In this document: positions 44,021 through 53,960 of the stretch, one piece after another
Numbering within the stretch: position 1 is the stretch's first letter
Layout of the letters: the number at the start of each line of letters is the position of its first letter
Assembly: GCF_025685605.1 (NCBI RefSeq)
Contig: NZ_JAGTUT010000001.1
Coordinates: 1,054,001-1,118,000, forward strand
Direction of reading: 5' to 3'
Source: Granulicella arctica
Lineage (GTDB): Bacteria > Acidobacteriota > Terriglobia > Terriglobales > Acidobacteriaceae
Length of the DNA: 64,000 nt
Program-made: the position numbers and the translations under genes
The notes under the pieces: model-generated
Databases searched by the model: none
What the model saw: only the letters and a program-made list of their open reading frames with translations
What the model was told of the DNA's origin: nothing

Positions 44021-45595
44021 ATGGAAACGCAAATCGTCAATGCCACGGAATACCTCAACGTAACACTTGCTTTGCTGAGTGAGTCCAAGACCAATCCACG
44101 CCGCACCTTCGAAGAAGTTTCCTTGAAAGAACTTGCATCGTCCATCCGTACCCAGGGCGTACTCTCGCCCTTGCTGGTTCGTCCTCTCACTGAGAATGGC
44201 TTCGAGATCATCGCTGGAGCACGACGTTACCGCGCCGCACAGATGGCCGAAGTCCCGACCGTGCCCGTCCGCATCGTTCATCTCTCCGATGCAGCCGCGT
44301 TAGAAGCTCAATTGGTGGAGAACCTTGTCAGGTCCGAAATCCACCCAATGGAAGAGGCGCAGGGGTTCCGCGCCTTGCTGGACTTGGAAGACCCCAAGTA
44401 CAGCATCGAGCAGATCGCGGCGAAGGTGGGCAAATCTCCCGTCTTCGTGGCTTCGAGGTTGAAATTGAGCGACCTCGTACCCGCAGCGGTCGATGCCTTC
44501 TATGCCGATGAGATCGGCGTCGGTCATGCGTTGCTGTTGGCAAAGCTGCCCGCCGACCAGCAGGAAGCCGCACTCTCGGCTTGCTTCAAAGAGGTCTACA
44601 ACGGCGGATCGAAACCCGCTCGTATCCTGCTGCCCGTCCGCAACCTGCAATTCTGGATTGACTCGAACATTCTGTTAGTTCTGAAAGACGCGCCGTTCAA
44701 CAAGCGGGACGCACCACTTGTCCCGACCGCTGGTAGTTGTGCCGATTGCCCCAAGCGGACAGGCCACAACAAGCTGCTGTTTGGCGACGACCTCGGAAGG
44801 CAGGGCGACCGCTGTACCGATCCAAATTGCTACGCTGCCAAAGTCTCAGCGCACGTCGCGCAGACCATCGCCGCGAAGCCGGAGTTGGTACAGATCAGCT
44901 CAGCCTATGGCGCACAGAGAGAGGGCAGCACAGTATTGCCACGCAACAAGTACACCGCCATACGGGACGACAAGCCGAAATCGAAAGACGATGCGAAGCG
45001 GCCCGAGTTCAAAGTGTGCAAGTTCACCACCGAGGCAATCATTACCGAAGGTGGCGACGTTGGCTCCATCCACAAGGTATGTGCCAATCCATCCTGCCCC
45101 GTCCATCATCCGAAGCAGCCAACCAGCCGCAACGATGAGAAGTGGAAGGCCGAGCAGGACAAGCAGCGCAAGGAACAGGCCATCGCTAGCGCGACTGGCC
45201 TCCGCGTCCTCGCCGCTGTTCCCGTTCGTCTCTTGAAGCGTGACCTGCTCTTCATTCTCGAAAAGCTGGTAAGCATCATGGATGAGAACCGCGTCGAGAT
45301 GCTGGCACGGCAGCATGGCATCCGGCAGAAGCGGGACGATGGAGGCATCGGCAAGACTCTGACTGCCTTTGTTCGTCGAGCCGATGAAGGCACGCTCTCC
45401 CGTCTGATGGTTGAGGCAAGCATTCTTCTGGCGTCCTTGCGGGGGAATCCCGCTACGATCCTCAAGGAAGCTGCCACCGCCTACAAGGTAGACACCGAAG
45501 CCATCGCCGCAAAGGTGAAGCAGGAGTTCGCAGTGAAGGACAAGGCGAAGAAGGCAGCGCAACCAGAGGCCAAGGTCGCGAAGAAAGCTGCTTAG
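44021..45595 (+). CDS. ParB/RepB-like protein with zinc-binding extension
   Basis: About 524 residues. ESKTNPRRTFEEVSLKELAS, GVLSPLLVRPLTENGFEIIA, GARRYRAAQM and LVENLVRSEIHPMEEAQGF form the ParB CTPase/DNA-binding core; a KorB-like helix-turn-helix (EQIAAKVGKSPVFVASRLKLS) follows. A cysteine cluster (CADCPKRTG..., CTDPNCYAAK..., CANPSCPVHH) suggests a zinc-binding middle region, common in ParB-like proteins of integrated plasmids. AAAGGAG supports ATG 44021. No ParA partner is in the window, so this may regulate or stabilise the element rather than partition alone. Confidence 0.88.
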   Translation: METQIVNATEYLNVTLALLSESKTNPRRTFEEVSLKELASSIRTQGVLSPLLVRPLTENGFEIIAGARRYRAAQMAEVPTVPVRIVHLSDAAALEAQLVENLVRSEIHPMEEAQGFRALLDLEDPKYSIEQIAAKVGKSPVFVASRLKLSDLVPAAVDAFYADEIGVGHALLLAKLPADQQEAALSACFKEVYNGGSKPARILLPVRNLQFWIDSNILLVLKDAPFNKRDAPLVPTAGSCADCPKRTGHNKLLFGDDLGRQGDRCTDPNCYAAKVSAHVAQTIAAKPELVQISSAYGAQREGSTVLPRNKYTAIRDDKPKSKDDAKRPEFKVCKFTTEAIITEGGDVGSIHKVCANPSCPVHHPKQPTSRNDEKWKAEQDKQRKEQAIASATGLRVLAAVPVRLLKRDLLFILEKLVSIMDENRVEMLARQHGIRQKRDDGGIGKTLTAFVRRADEGTLSRLMVEASILLASLRGNPATILKEAATAYKVDTEAIAAKVKQEFAVKDKAKKAAQPEAKVAKKAA

Positions 45596-45610
45596 TTGCG
45601 ACAGGCAGAC

Positions 45611-45640
45611 GGGCGGCGAACCTGCCGCCCTTGCTTGCGT
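45611..45640 (+). terminator. possible terminator after the ParB-like gene
   Basis: GGGCGGC and GCCGCCC (45611-45630) form a strong stem with a 6-base loop, followed by a weak T-containing run (TTGCTTGCGTTG). It lies 16 bases beyond the stop at 45595. The remaining gap to 45863 contains no recognisable gene. Confidence 0.45.
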
Positions 45641-45863
45641 TGTATCCGCCACAAAACGGCGGCAGGGAGACACCTCGACGGTTTCTCCCTGCACCCACTT
45701 CCATCTTCCTTCCGGCCTTCCGCCCGCCGGCTCCGCGGCAGAAGACGTTCCCCCTTCTGCACTTTCGCCTTTCGGCTTGCGACGCCGACCCCATATTAGA
45801 GAGAGCAACCAACCTATTACAGGAGCATTGATGCACCCTGCATATCTATCCAGCTCGATCCCG

Positions 45864-46583
45864 TCACTTGTGAGACAACTCCTCGGTCATCCAAATCTCG
45901 AGGTGAGCACGCAGCTCCCGAAGCGGAACAACTCCCTCCTCGAGTACCGCCTGATTAAAGCGACGCAGATCGAAGCGAGCTCTTAATCTTCTCTGTGCCT
46001 CGACTCGAAGTGCCCTGATCTCCAATCCGCCAGTATCGTAGGAAGTAAGTTGACCGGGCATTACAGCCGTACGGTCTACGTAATCGTTGGCTACGTCCGC
46101 CGAGAAGTGGCCCGAAGACACCATGTAGTCCACCGCCTGCTGTCGCGTCCAGTGGAACGCGTGAAGGCCCGGGTCCACGACCATGCCGCGTGCCCGCCAC
46201 AATCTTCGCATCACCTTAGCGTCTTCCGAACCGTAGACCTTAGCCTCTTCGGCCATTGCTTCCGCGTAGCGCGCCCACCTTCTGCGTACGCGTCGTTATC
46301 GATCAGCTTCGATAAGCATGTTGGTGGTTGCAGTTCGCGTGCCAAGCCCTTTTGTAGATAATGCCCAGGCACTCCTTCGTGTACTGTATTGATTTCAGCA
46401 TCGGACCGCGTCTCACTACGCCAATCACCGAGCCTGATCAGAAAAAACCGCAGGTTTGTTGGGATCGGGTTGTCCTTGGAAGCGAGACCCGACACCCGCA
46501 CTCTCTTCAAAGGGATATAACGGCTCGGCAACTCATCACCCGGATGCCACAACAGGGCATTGTCATTCAGCCGCCGTCAACCT
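45864..46583 (-). pseudogene. DUF885-family peptidase, truncated and frameshifted
   Basis: Two minus-strand frames form the C-terminal part of a DUF885 protein. The first (from about 46583) has LLWHPGDELPSRYIP and INTVHEGVPGHYLQKGLARE, including the HExxH-like HEGVPGH site, then NDAYAEG. The frame shifts near 46270, continuing as MAEEAKVYGSED...HAFHWTRQQAVDYMV to stop 45864. The N-terminal half of the normal protein (about 550 residues) is absent. It cannot be functional. Confidence 0.8.
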
Positions 46584-46726
46584 GTTCCGGGGGGCGTCCC
46601 GAGCCGAAGAGATCTGTGTAGAACGAGTGAAGGATTTTCGGTTCGCTCAGTCAGTCGAAACATTTGAGCGAAGTTCAAAGGCCTTCAGGGTGCGCGCTAA
46701 GGAGCGCGCCAAGGTCACAATGTCCT

Positions 46727-47074
46727 TTAGGAACTCCTTGATTGAGCCCACGTCTGTAGCGCCTGGAGCACTGGGCGAAGTGCGAGACCGTCCTTAGTCA
46801 ATCCGTACTCCACCTTGGGGGGCACGACAGGATAGACCTTCCGAGAGATCACCCCGTTCTCTTCTAAATCTCGCAATTGCTGAATGAGCATTTTCTGTGA
46901 AATTCCCTCAACGGCCCGGCGAAGATCGGAGAACCTCAGAACGGGCGCCGTGAAGAGGTGGTAGATGATCAGTGTTTTCCAGCGGCCTTCGAGAACTCGA
47001 AGAGCATCTTCGAGTTCTTGGGCGGAGCAGGTATGAGAGAGGAGCACTGGGCCTTTACGTTTTACGGTAACCAT
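46727..47074 (-). CDS. HxlR-family transcriptional regulator (1)
   Basis: A 115-residue winged helix protein with ALRVLEGRWKTLIIYHLFTA, LRFSDLRRAVEGISQKMLIQ and EYGLTKDGLALRPVL. An N-terminal Cys (SHTCSAQE) is typical of HxlR redox or aldehyde sensors. ATG 47074 was chosen because an earlier start (47122) would place a clear inverted repeat inside the gene. It is divergent from the SnoaL-like gene and probably represses it. Confidence 0.85.
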   Translation of the reverse strand: MVTVKRKGPVLLSHTCSAQELEDALRVLEGRWKTLIIYHLFTAPVLRFSDLRRAVEGISQKMLIQQLRDLEENGVISRKVYPVVPPKVEYGLTKDGLALRPVLQALQTWAQSRSS

Positions 47075-47106
47075 TTGGTTAGTATTACACTTTTTAGTAC
47101 GTTCTT

Positions 47107-47138
47107 GTATTAGGTATACCAATGACCTAACCTAATAC
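47107..47138. promoter_or_regulatory. candidate HxlR operator
   Basis: GTATTAGGT (47107-47115) and ACCTAATAC (47130-47138) form a perfect 9-bp inverted repeat between the divergent regulator and SnoaL-like genes. Spacing and location fit an HxlR dimer site. The assignment is by position only. Confidence 0.5.
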
Positions 47139-47236
47139 GTAACAGGTGACCCGCTCTGCTGTCGATCTGTCGGCTCGGCGCATTATTCTTTGGAATGGGT
47201 CGTTAGCAAAAACCTGATTACAGGAAGGAAGCAAGA

Positions 47237-47740
47237 ATGACAAACAACACCTCGAACACAGAATTACTCGTGCGGCAACTTCTGGATCGGCAAGACATTC
47301 AAGACACCATCTCGCGGTACTCGCAGGGACAGGATAGCCACCAGGGAGCGGACTCCAACATCCTTGAGCAGTGGGACAACACGTTCGCGAAGGACGGAAC
47401 GGTCGATTACAGCGTTGCAGGCGGAACCAAGGGCTCGTATCGGGATCTCGCCAAGTGGATGCGGGGAGAGGGCGCTACGTCGGGTAGCATGAGCGGCTTC
47501 TCCAACTGGCAACACATGCTGAGCCTGCCAGTCGTCTCTCTCACTGGCGACACCGCGAAAGCACGGACCGACTTCTTCGCAACCCACCGTGGCAAGAAAG
47601 AAAACGAGTTCAACGTTCACTACAACGCTGCAGGTGCCTTCCACGACGAACTCGTACGCACGACTGATGGCTGGCGTATCAAATTTCGTCGCCTTGAGGT
47701 GTACTTTGGCGATCCGTTACAGATCGCAAAAAACGGCTAA
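47237..47740 (+). CDS. SnoaL-like (NTF2-fold) protein
   Basis: A 167-residue protein with RQDIQDTISRYSQGQDSH, EQWDNTFAKDGTVDYS and FHDELVRTTDGWRIKFRR, the standard order of SnoaL_4-type NTF2-fold proteins. Family members are isomerases, cyclases or stress-response proteins, so the reaction is undetermined. AGGAAGG lies before ATG 47237. A terminator follows, so it is probably a single-gene transcript controlled by the divergent HxlR protein. Confidence 0.8.
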   Translation: MTNNTSNTELLVRQLLDRQDIQDTISRYSQGQDSHQGADSNILEQWDNTFAKDGTVDYSVAGGTKGSYRDLAKWMRGEGATSGSMSGFSNWQHMLSLPVVSLTGDTAKARTDFFATHRGKKENEFNVHYNAAGAFHDELVRTTDGWRIKFRRLEVYFGDPLQIAKNG

Positions 47741-47758
47741 GACTAACTGTAAGGGTGC

Positions 47759-47793
47759 GCTTCGGCCTCTTGGAAGGGCCGAAGCTTTTCTTT
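47759..47793 (+). terminator. Rho-independent terminator
   Basis: GCTTCGGCC (47759-47767) and GGCCGAAGC (47777-47785) form a perfect 9-bp stem followed by TTTTCTTT. It lies 18 bases after the SnoaL-like stop. Confidence 0.85.
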
Positions 47794-47942
47794 AGCCATC
47801 GTGTTCGAGCAATGACGGGCTGCGAATGCGCGTTTCACGTCGCAGACATGCGCCGTTCGTTCAGCGTGTGACGCTTCAACACAATCAATGCACGCTACAC
47901 GGTCATGTCGTATGGACCTCGCGTATAGGAGCAATACGGGCC

Positions 47943-48299
47943 ATGGATCAAGATTGTGTATTGTATGCAAGAGGAATTACCCCGGTTCTAGAGCTTCTCA
48001 GTGGTAAATGGACGCTGCAAATACTGTGTGCGTTGCGATTTGGCCCCGTACGCCTGAGCCAGCTCACGCGGCTCACGCCAACGGCTTCCAAGAAAGCATT
48101 GCGGGCCGCACTGAGAGCTCTTGAAGCTTCTGGATTTGTCATTCGCCATGATCTAAGCAAGACGGTTCTCCACGTTGAGTATGATCTCAGCGAAAACGAT
48201 AGACCGGTCATCAGTGGCCTGCTGGATCACTTAGCGGTGTGGGGTCATGTACTGGAAAAGCGAGAGTCGGCGCGAATGGCCCCTTTGTCGCCCACCTAA
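47943..48299 (+). CDS. HxlR-family transcriptional regulator (2)
   Basis: A 118-residue winged helix protein with ITPVLELLSGKWTLQILCAL, SQLTRLTPTASKKALRAALR and VEYDLSENDRPVI. Asp-Gln-Asp-Cys at the N-terminus resembles the conserved N-terminal Cys of this family. ATG 47943 is used; an upstream frame extension of 39 codons has no family similarity. It stands alone downstream of a terminator, and its target is unknown. Confidence 0.82.
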   Translation: MDQDCVLYARGITPVLELLSGKWTLQILCALRFGPVRLSQLTRLTPTASKKALRAALRALEASGFVIRHDLSKTVLHVEYDLSENDRPVISGLLDHLAVWGHVLEKRESARMAPLSPT

Positions 48300-48746
48300 G
48301 AACGCCTATTCAGTATAGATGACATGAATACGTGTCTCGTCTTTACTAAGGTTTCTTTTATCGCAGCTGAGCTACGACTCCGGCGGTTCGTAATCAATTT
48401 TGCCGTTATCCGTTTTGTAGTTGTAGTTATGGGCGCGGCAACTTCCATAGGGAAGGCACTCGACCTTCGGCTGCATACCTGCCAATGGAGGTAGCCCTCG
48501 TTCGTAAGGTTAAAGATCTCATTCGGAGCAGAAGGCGTTCGCCTGCCACTCTTTAGCTTTGGCAAGAATGTCAGCGGATGTCACTGGCTACACGGCACGA
48601 TGAAAGACCTCTGATCCAGAAAACGGAGTGAAAGCGCCATCTCCTTCGAGAGGGCGGCATTGAATCCAATCATCATGGTCAGGTTTATAGAATTTTCAAC
48701 GGAGTATCGGCATCAGCTCTTTGAACTCGTGAATTCAGTGCTTCTG
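48300..48746. other. intergenic region, possible degraded minus-strand gene
   Basis: A minus-strand segment near 48370-48560 gives protein-like text in more than one frame (for example MQPKVECLPYGSCRAHNYNY and NLTNEGYLHW), suggesting a decayed small gene. No family can be named and no start signal is seen. Confidence 0.3.
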
Positions 48747-49613
48747 CTATATGGCTTCAAGAAGAGAAAGCAATAGGCTATTTCGCGGTGTCGGTATGTT
48801 GTGCTGTCGTCCGTGGCGGACTATGGCACCGATGCGAGCGTCCGTCTCCATCGAGCGGCCAGCAAGGCGGTCGGCTAAAAGCGAGTTCACCAAGTCAACG
48901 GGGTAGTTGCGGTATTGCGCGAGCACTTTCTGTGGGAGGTCCTCATCGAGGATTGCTCCTACCGCCCGGCCGACGTCTACGCACTCACGGACTACCTCGA
49001 GCGTTGCGTCTCCGATCGCCACATCCCAGAAGACACCAGCCGGTTTGCCCAAAAGCGCCGAGATCGAGCCGGCAGAGTTGACACAAAGCTTGCGCCATGC
49101 GGCAGAGACAAAGTCAGCAGTCAGGGTTATCTGTGCGGCTGAGCCCTGAAGCAGGGCTGCGAAAGAACGGCCCAGTACATCTGACTGTATGAAAAGCTCA
49201 ACTGGCCCACGTTGGTGGACGCTCTCGGGTGCACGGCGCTCGGCTGGGCAATCGATGATGACAGGGACGATCAGCTCCGCTGGTGAATAGGGGGCAAAGC
49301 GTTCACGATGCTCCACTCCATTCTGAATCACTGCAACGGGAACACCTTGTTTGCAGAGATGTTTGACCCACGCCCCGGCACCGCGAGCATCATAAGTCTT
49401 GGTGGCCACGATGACCCAATCCACAGGCTCCACCTGTGACGGGTCGGTATGGTTCGTGTAAGAAATGTTGTTTCTACCTTCAGGAGTCTCGACATTGAGG
49501 TATGCGAGAGGCCGACGCGTGCAGAGTACAAGATCGTGCCGTTCGATGGATTCCAGTAAAGCCGCGATCACAGATCCGATTGCGCCCACTCCCACGATTG
49601 CGATCCGCGCCAT
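48747..49613 (-). CDS. ketopantoate reductase (PanE/ApbA)-family oxidoreductase
   Basis: A 288-residue NADP-dependent reductase. MARIAIVGVGAIGSVIAALL is the GxGxxG Rossmann motif; VIVATKTYDARG, VAVIQNGVEHRE and WRKLCVNSAGSISALLGKPA are the family blocks, including the Asn-Gly catalytic area. True PanE acts in pantothenate synthesis, but such genes away from other pantothenate genes often reduce other 2-oxo acids. ATG 49613 gives the normal length; the frame continues 16 codons upstream. It precedes the transporter gene's end by about 100 bases on the same strand. Confidence 0.85.
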   Translation of the reverse strand: MARIAIVGVGAIGSVIAALLESIERHDLVLCTRRPLAYLNVETPEGRNNISYTNHTDPSQVEPVDWVIVATKTYDARGAGAWVKHLCKQGVPVAVIQNGVEHRERFAPYSPAELIVPVIIDCPAERRAPESVHQRGPVELFIQSDVLGRSFAALLQGSAAQITLTADFVSAAWRKLCVNSAGSISALLGKPAGVFWDVAIGDATLEVVRECVDVGRAVGAILDEDLPQKVLAQYRNYPVDLVNSLLADRLAGRSMETDARIGAIVRHGRQHNIPTPRNSLLLSLLEAI

Positions 49614-49713
49614 AGCACCATTATGCCAGGAGAAACGCTCGGTTTGATAGGACGCAAGCAAGCATCGACTGAGATTTCTCTCTCCAAATCCGAAGAGGTA
49701 TTACGTCGCTCCA

Positions 49714-51063
49714 TCATCGATTTTGATTGCCTTGATCCTCGAGCCGCTCTGATGAAATGAGGTCATAGTCTCTGGTCTCTCGAATTGAGAGCAGCCCGAA
49801 GAAGGTAACCACTGCCGCGGCGGAAAGATAGTAGCCAACGTACTGGAGCCCGTACGACCTAGCCAACCAAGTGGCAATGTAAGGCGCTAGCGAGGCTCCC
49901 ACAATACCGGCAAGACTAAAAGCCAGAGAACTTCCGGTATAGCGGATCGAAGTTGGAAAAAGTTCAGAGATCACCGTTCCGAGTGGACCCCATGTGAGAC
50001 CCATCAGCGATAGCCCTAAACCCATCATCAGAACCGCGCCGGTCGTACCGGCTGTAAACATCGGAGCCATTACTAAACCGAAGATGCCGATTAGCAGAGT
50101 GACCCACAACATCACTCGGCGCCGTCCATGTTCTGCCAACAGAGCTGAAATCGGGATCGTTGCCGCGAAGAACGAGACATCAAACAATTGCATCAGCAGA
50201 AACTTGCCTCGGCTATAGCCAAGTATTGTCGTACCCCAGGACAGAGCAAAGATCGTCATGAGATAGAAGAGAACAAATGTCGCAAGACACACGGTGATTC
50301 CGGCAATGAGCGACTTAGCATGCTGGCGAAACAGTGACAGCATCGGCAACTTAACCTGTCTCTTCTGCTCAAGAGCCTTCTGGAAGACAAATGTTTCTGT
50401 GATGGTGAGCCGCACATAGAGACCGAGAAACACCAGAACAGCACTTGCCAAGAACGGAAGTCGCCAGCCAAAGCTAAAGAATTGGCGATTGGTAAGGCAT
50501 CTGGAGAGCAACAGGAAGACCCCGCCTGAGAGAAGAAATCCTATGGGCGCACCAAGCTGTGGGAACATGCCGTACCACGCACGCTTATTAGGTGGCGCAT
50601 TCTCAATAGCCAACAGCACCGCCCCACCCCACTCTCCACCGAGGCCGAGACCTTGTCCGAAGCGGCATAGAGCCAGAAGTAGTGACGCTACAAAACCGAT
50701 AGTGTGGTAGGTGGGTAAGGTACCAATGGCGACGGTCGACAGCCCCATTGTGGAAAGCGCGACGACCAGGGTCTTCTTACGGCCAAAGCGATCACCAAAG
50801 TGACCGAACATCGCTGAGCCGAGAGGTCGTGCCAAGAATGCAATCGCGAAAGTGGCAAGCGAGGCCAGCATAGAGGACGCTGGATCGGAAGCCGGAAAGA
50901 ACAGCTTGGGGAAGACGAGCACGGATGCCGTTCCATAGATATAGAAATCGAAAAACTCGATCGTGCTGCCGATCAGGCTGGCAAATAGAATCTGGTGCGG
51001 AGAATTAGTCAACTTACGCGATGAAGCAACAGCATTGAACATGAGTTTCAGATGCGGACACAT
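49714..51063 (-). CDS. MFS transporter of the metabolite:H+ symporter (MHS) type
   Basis: Up to 449 residues (a start at 51042, MFNAVASS, is also likely) with 12 hydrophobic segments. The N-terminus LFASLIGSTIEFFDFYIYGT and the loop GHFGDRFGRKKTLVVAL are hallmarks of MHS symporters such as ShiA and ProP. Further marks are GLGLGGEWGGAVLLAIE and AEHGRRRVMLW. It probably takes up a carboxylate or betaine-like compound, possibly the substrate of the adjacent PanE-like reductase on the same strand. Confidence 0.9.
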   Translation of the reverse strand: MCPHLKLMFNAVASSRKLTNSPHQILFASLIGSTIEFFDFYIYGTASVLVFPKLFFPASDPASSMLASLATFAIAFLARPLGSAMFGHFGDRFGRKKTLVVALSTMGLSTVAIGTLPTYHTIGFVASLLLALCRFGQGLGLGGEWGGAVLLAIENAPPNKRAWYGMFPQLGAPIGFLLSGGVFLLLSRCLTNRQFFSFGWRLPFLASAVLVFLGLYVRLTITETFVFQKALEQKRQVKLPMLSLFRQHAKSLIAGITVCLATFVLFYLMTIFALSWGTTILGYSRGKFLLMQLFDVSFFAATIPISALLAEHGRRRVMLWVTLLIGIFGLVMAPMFTAGTTGAVLMMGLGLSLMGLTWGPLGTVISELFPTSIRYTGSSLAFSLAGIVGASLAPYIATWLARSYGLQYVGYYLSAAAVVTFFGLLSIRETRDYDLISSERLEDQGNQNR

Positions 51064-51864
51064 TCAGCTTGGATGAGCCTTGGCACGTCGCCGGACACAA
51101 GAAGCCCAAAGATTGGGCCCATCACCGAAATTCTGTATCCTTCTCGCATCGCCTGGACTGTCTGGCGAGATGAAGAGTGCCTCGTATCTGTGTTTACAAC
51201 CCGTTTGCGTAGATCGCGAGGTACGAAGCCAAAGCCATCATCTGAACGAGTCTGCTGGCCCTTCGTTGATGACCCTGTTGACCACCGCTCTAGATATCAA
51301 CGGGAGATGGTCGCAATGTCTTTGCGCTCATGACATACCATGCGCTGGCCCAGTCTTCTTGATCTGGGTGTGTGGTTCGTCTTTTGCGCCACCGGTCATG
51401 ACGCAGACGACGACGAACTTTTGCCGACATCGATACCGGCGCATCGCTCTAGGATCGCTTCAATCACCTACTCCTCCAATGCGGACAAGCAGCCGGCGCC
51501 GAGTTGGGCATATTGTTCTACGGGCTCAGAAGAGGCACCAGTCAGGTGCACGTGAGCCGCCGACGGGTCAGATTATCATTCGGGTTCGAACCACCAATAA
51601 GTCCGCGATCCTCTTCCTGTTCGCCGCTGAAGTCTCCACCACACCCACGCTTCATGTCAAAGGGAACCCTTCTCATCCTTAGGTGCGGCTGCATCGCGGT
51701 CATCGATGATTATCATGCGTGAAACGATGATGTCTCCTTTAAACTTCTCGTTGGTTGAACGGGTTTAGGTATGCTCTCTGTAGGAGACGGCGGGCTGATC
51801 GCAGCGAGCGCGAAGGCTGACAGCATGAAAAGGTAACTGTGCGCAGGGATAGTCGTTTTTAGGG
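51064..51864. other. 800-base intergenic region, nothing recognisable
   Basis: Several overlapping plus-strand open frames occur (one from 51080 to 51682), but their composition is mixed, they have no start signals and no family resemblance. No repeat, RNA gene or insertion-sequence end was identified. Confidence 0.4.
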
Positions 51865-53274
51865 TCAATGTTTAGCCTCCAGTTTTGCGGCTTCCAGGAG
51901 ACCTAAGATCGCAGCATGATCGAAGTATTGGCCATGCAGCCACACTGCCTCAATCTGAGTTGTGTTGTGAATGTCGGCAAGCGGATCGGCACGGAGCAGG
52001 ACCAGATCGGCGCTTTTGCCCGCTTCAACGCTTCCCAACTCAGATGTCCGATGCAGAAAGCGAGCAGGATTGATCGTTGCGGTTTGCAGGGCGGCGAGCG
52101 GCGAGAGGCCTGAATCGACCATGAGCGCTAGCTCGTCATGAAGGCTGAAACCCGGTAAGCAATAGGGATTCATCGCATCCGTCCCAGCCAGGAGCGGAAC
52201 GCCAGCCCTGTACAGGCCGCCCACAATCTTCTCGTCCACCCCGAAGATGCCTCGTGCCATTTGGTAGTCCGAGTTGTTCCAGCGCCTGATCTGCGGCTGT
52301 GTTCTCTCGTCCCATCTGCTTCTTGATTTACGACCAACGTAAACCAAGCGGGGATCTGAGGTCATCTTGGAATCGTCCAGCCTTCCCCACATGCGATTTA
52401 CAGTCAGAGTCGGTACCTGCCAAGTATCGTTTTGACGAAACTCGGCAAAGAGAGTCTGGCACTTTGCCTGATTGAAGCTGCGGTAGCCCTCAGCCTCAAC
52501 CCTGAGCCGATCGAGGAAGAATCGTGCATGTTCGATTGCGGCGTTCAAGCTCTCCTGTTTGCTCGAACAGGCCAGGGCAATCCCTGTAAGGTGTTCGATC
52601 GAGCGCTGACCGGCCGCTGATGCCTCCTGTGCGGTTATGGCCTCCGGAACATGGCCTTCAAAGTCGATATGCTGCAGCTTCGCCTCATCTGCTAGGGCGA
52701 AGTAGGCGTCGCGTGGAACGCCGTCATATACCTTGATGAAATCAGCGCCGCCAGCTTTGATGTCATCGACTGTGTGGCGCGCATCCGCAGGCTTCTTAAC
52801 GACGATCGAGCCGGGCCACATTGGAGAGCTGCCGTCGACGATTGCGCTTGCCAAATAAATAAAGGGCGAGGGTTTCTTTTCGGAGAGCTCAACTCGTAGA
52901 GCTGCCGTGTCCCGCTCCCCGGCCATCATGCGGACTCCCGTTACGCCATTCGCAATGTAAAGGGGAAGCTCGCCCGTCTCATGAATGTGGACATGCATGT
53001 CCCATAAGCCAGGAATGAGAAAGCCTCCGTGGGCATCGACCGCGCCCGGAGATGCACCATCTGAAGGCTCTGTCGACGCGACAGAGAGGATCCGGCCTCC
53101 TTGAAGTTTGACCGTCTGCTCCTTGGCCTCTTCGCCCGTCACTACGTTTATGACGGTGACGTGATGGATCAGGGTCACAGGCGAGGAGGCGTCCTGGGCA
53201 AGAATTCCAGAAGCTGAGATGGCCAGCGTCAGTAGTAGTCGCTTCACCCGTCCTCCTAAAGTGTCCTTCATCAA
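51865..53274 (-). CDS. exported amidohydrolase (imidazolonepropionase-like)
   Basis: A 469-residue protein with a signal peptide (VKRLLLTLAISASGILAQDA) and an amidohydrolase barrel. GLWDMHVHIHETG has the HxH metal pair; DFEGHVPEA and RSIEHLTGIA give two more histidines; LLAGTDAMNPYC gives the final Asp. The C-terminal SVEAGKSADLVLLRADPLAD is the typical beta-sandwich end. Such secreted members often hydrolyse dipeptides or cyclic amides. It is followed by no coupled gene. Start ATG 53274 or one codon later. Confidence 0.88.
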   Translation of the reverse strand: MMKDTLGGRVKRLLLTLAISASGILAQDASSPVTLIHHVTVINVVTGEEAKEQTVKLQGGRILSVASTEPSDGASPGAVDAHGGFLIPGLWDMHVHIHETGELPLYIANGVTGVRMMAGERDTAALRVELSEKKPSPFIYLASAIVDGSSPMWPGSIVVKKPADARHTVDDIKAGGADFIKVYDGVPRDAYFALADEAKLQHIDFEGHVPEAITAQEASAAGQRSIEHLTGIALACSSKQESLNAAIEHARFFLDRLRVEAEGYRSFNQAKCQTLFAEFRQNDTWQVPTLTVNRMWGRLDDSKMTSDPRLVYVGRKSRSRWDERTQPQIRRWNNSDYQMARGIFGVDEKIVGGLYRAGVPLLAGTDAMNPYCLPGFSLHDELALMVDSGLSPLAALQTATINPARFLHRTSELGSVEAGKSADLVLLRADPLADIHNTTQIEAVWLHGQYFDHAAILGLLEAAKLEAKH

Positions 53275-53358
53275 CAGAATTAGAACGACGCCCCTGATAA
53301 TCGCACACTGTTCTGTGCCTTTTGGCTATGAAAAAGGTGTCTTATATAGAGGCATTTA

Positions 53359-53802
53359 CTAGAGTGGATTATTCTCCAGGAATTCCCAAGGGCGCACGAA
53401 AAGTACGAGCTCTCCTGGAACAGAGGTGCCAGTAGTCTTCCTGCATCGGTTTGGCTTTGCGACCGGCTGCACTATCCCCCTTAATAAAATTTCGCTCACC
53501 TTGAAGTCATTGTGAACCAATCCGCCTGGCTCATCGGCGCAGGCGACGTAGAGCTTTGTGTTGTGAGTTAAGATCGTGGAGTCTTTCGAGATGCTTATAG
53601 CTGCAACGCCGTTTTGATCGGTTTGGACGTCAATCTCCCGATAGCCGGGGGAAACTTCAAGTCCAACTTTAGTGAGCTTTAAAGGGTTTCCATTCAGGCC
53701 GTTGAGCAGTTTAATGCGAATCACGGATTGTGGTTGTTGAGCAACGGTGACAGAGACGCCCAAAGCAAACGCAGCTATGCTGAACAGCAAGTTCCGAATC
53801 AC
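53359..53802 (-). CDS. small exported protein of unknown function
   Basis: From GTG 53802, preceded by a purine-rich GGGGG stretch, the product starts VIRNLLFSIAAFALGVSVTV with a probable signal peptide ending at AQQPQS. The mature 125 residues read like a beta-sandwich (LLNGLNGNPLKLTKVGLEVS) with two cysteines. The frame could also start at 53916, but that N-terminus is not signal-like. No family recognised. Confidence 0.6.
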   Translation of the reverse strand: MIRNLLFSIAAFALGVSVTVAQQPQSVIRIKLLNGLNGNPLKLTKVGLEVSPGYREIDVQTDQNGVAAISISKDSTILTHNTKLYVACADEPGGLVHNDFKVSEILLRGIVQPVAKPNRCRKTTGTSVPGELVLFVRPWEFLENNPL

Positions 53803-53960
53803 GGTGCCCCCATTTCTACCATCGTCTGCCAGATGCATGCGCAACATGCAAAACATCAAACTAAAGCAATTGTCTCGGCCACTCTTACCTAAGTCAAACC
53901 CTTCGAATCGATTCACAAGCCTCTGGGACAGACCTCAGCAGCAGCTGCGCTCTGGCGTCG

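Noticed and set aside
51080..51682. Plus-strand 200-codon frame
   Set aside because: Composition is irregular, no start signal and no recognisable domain.
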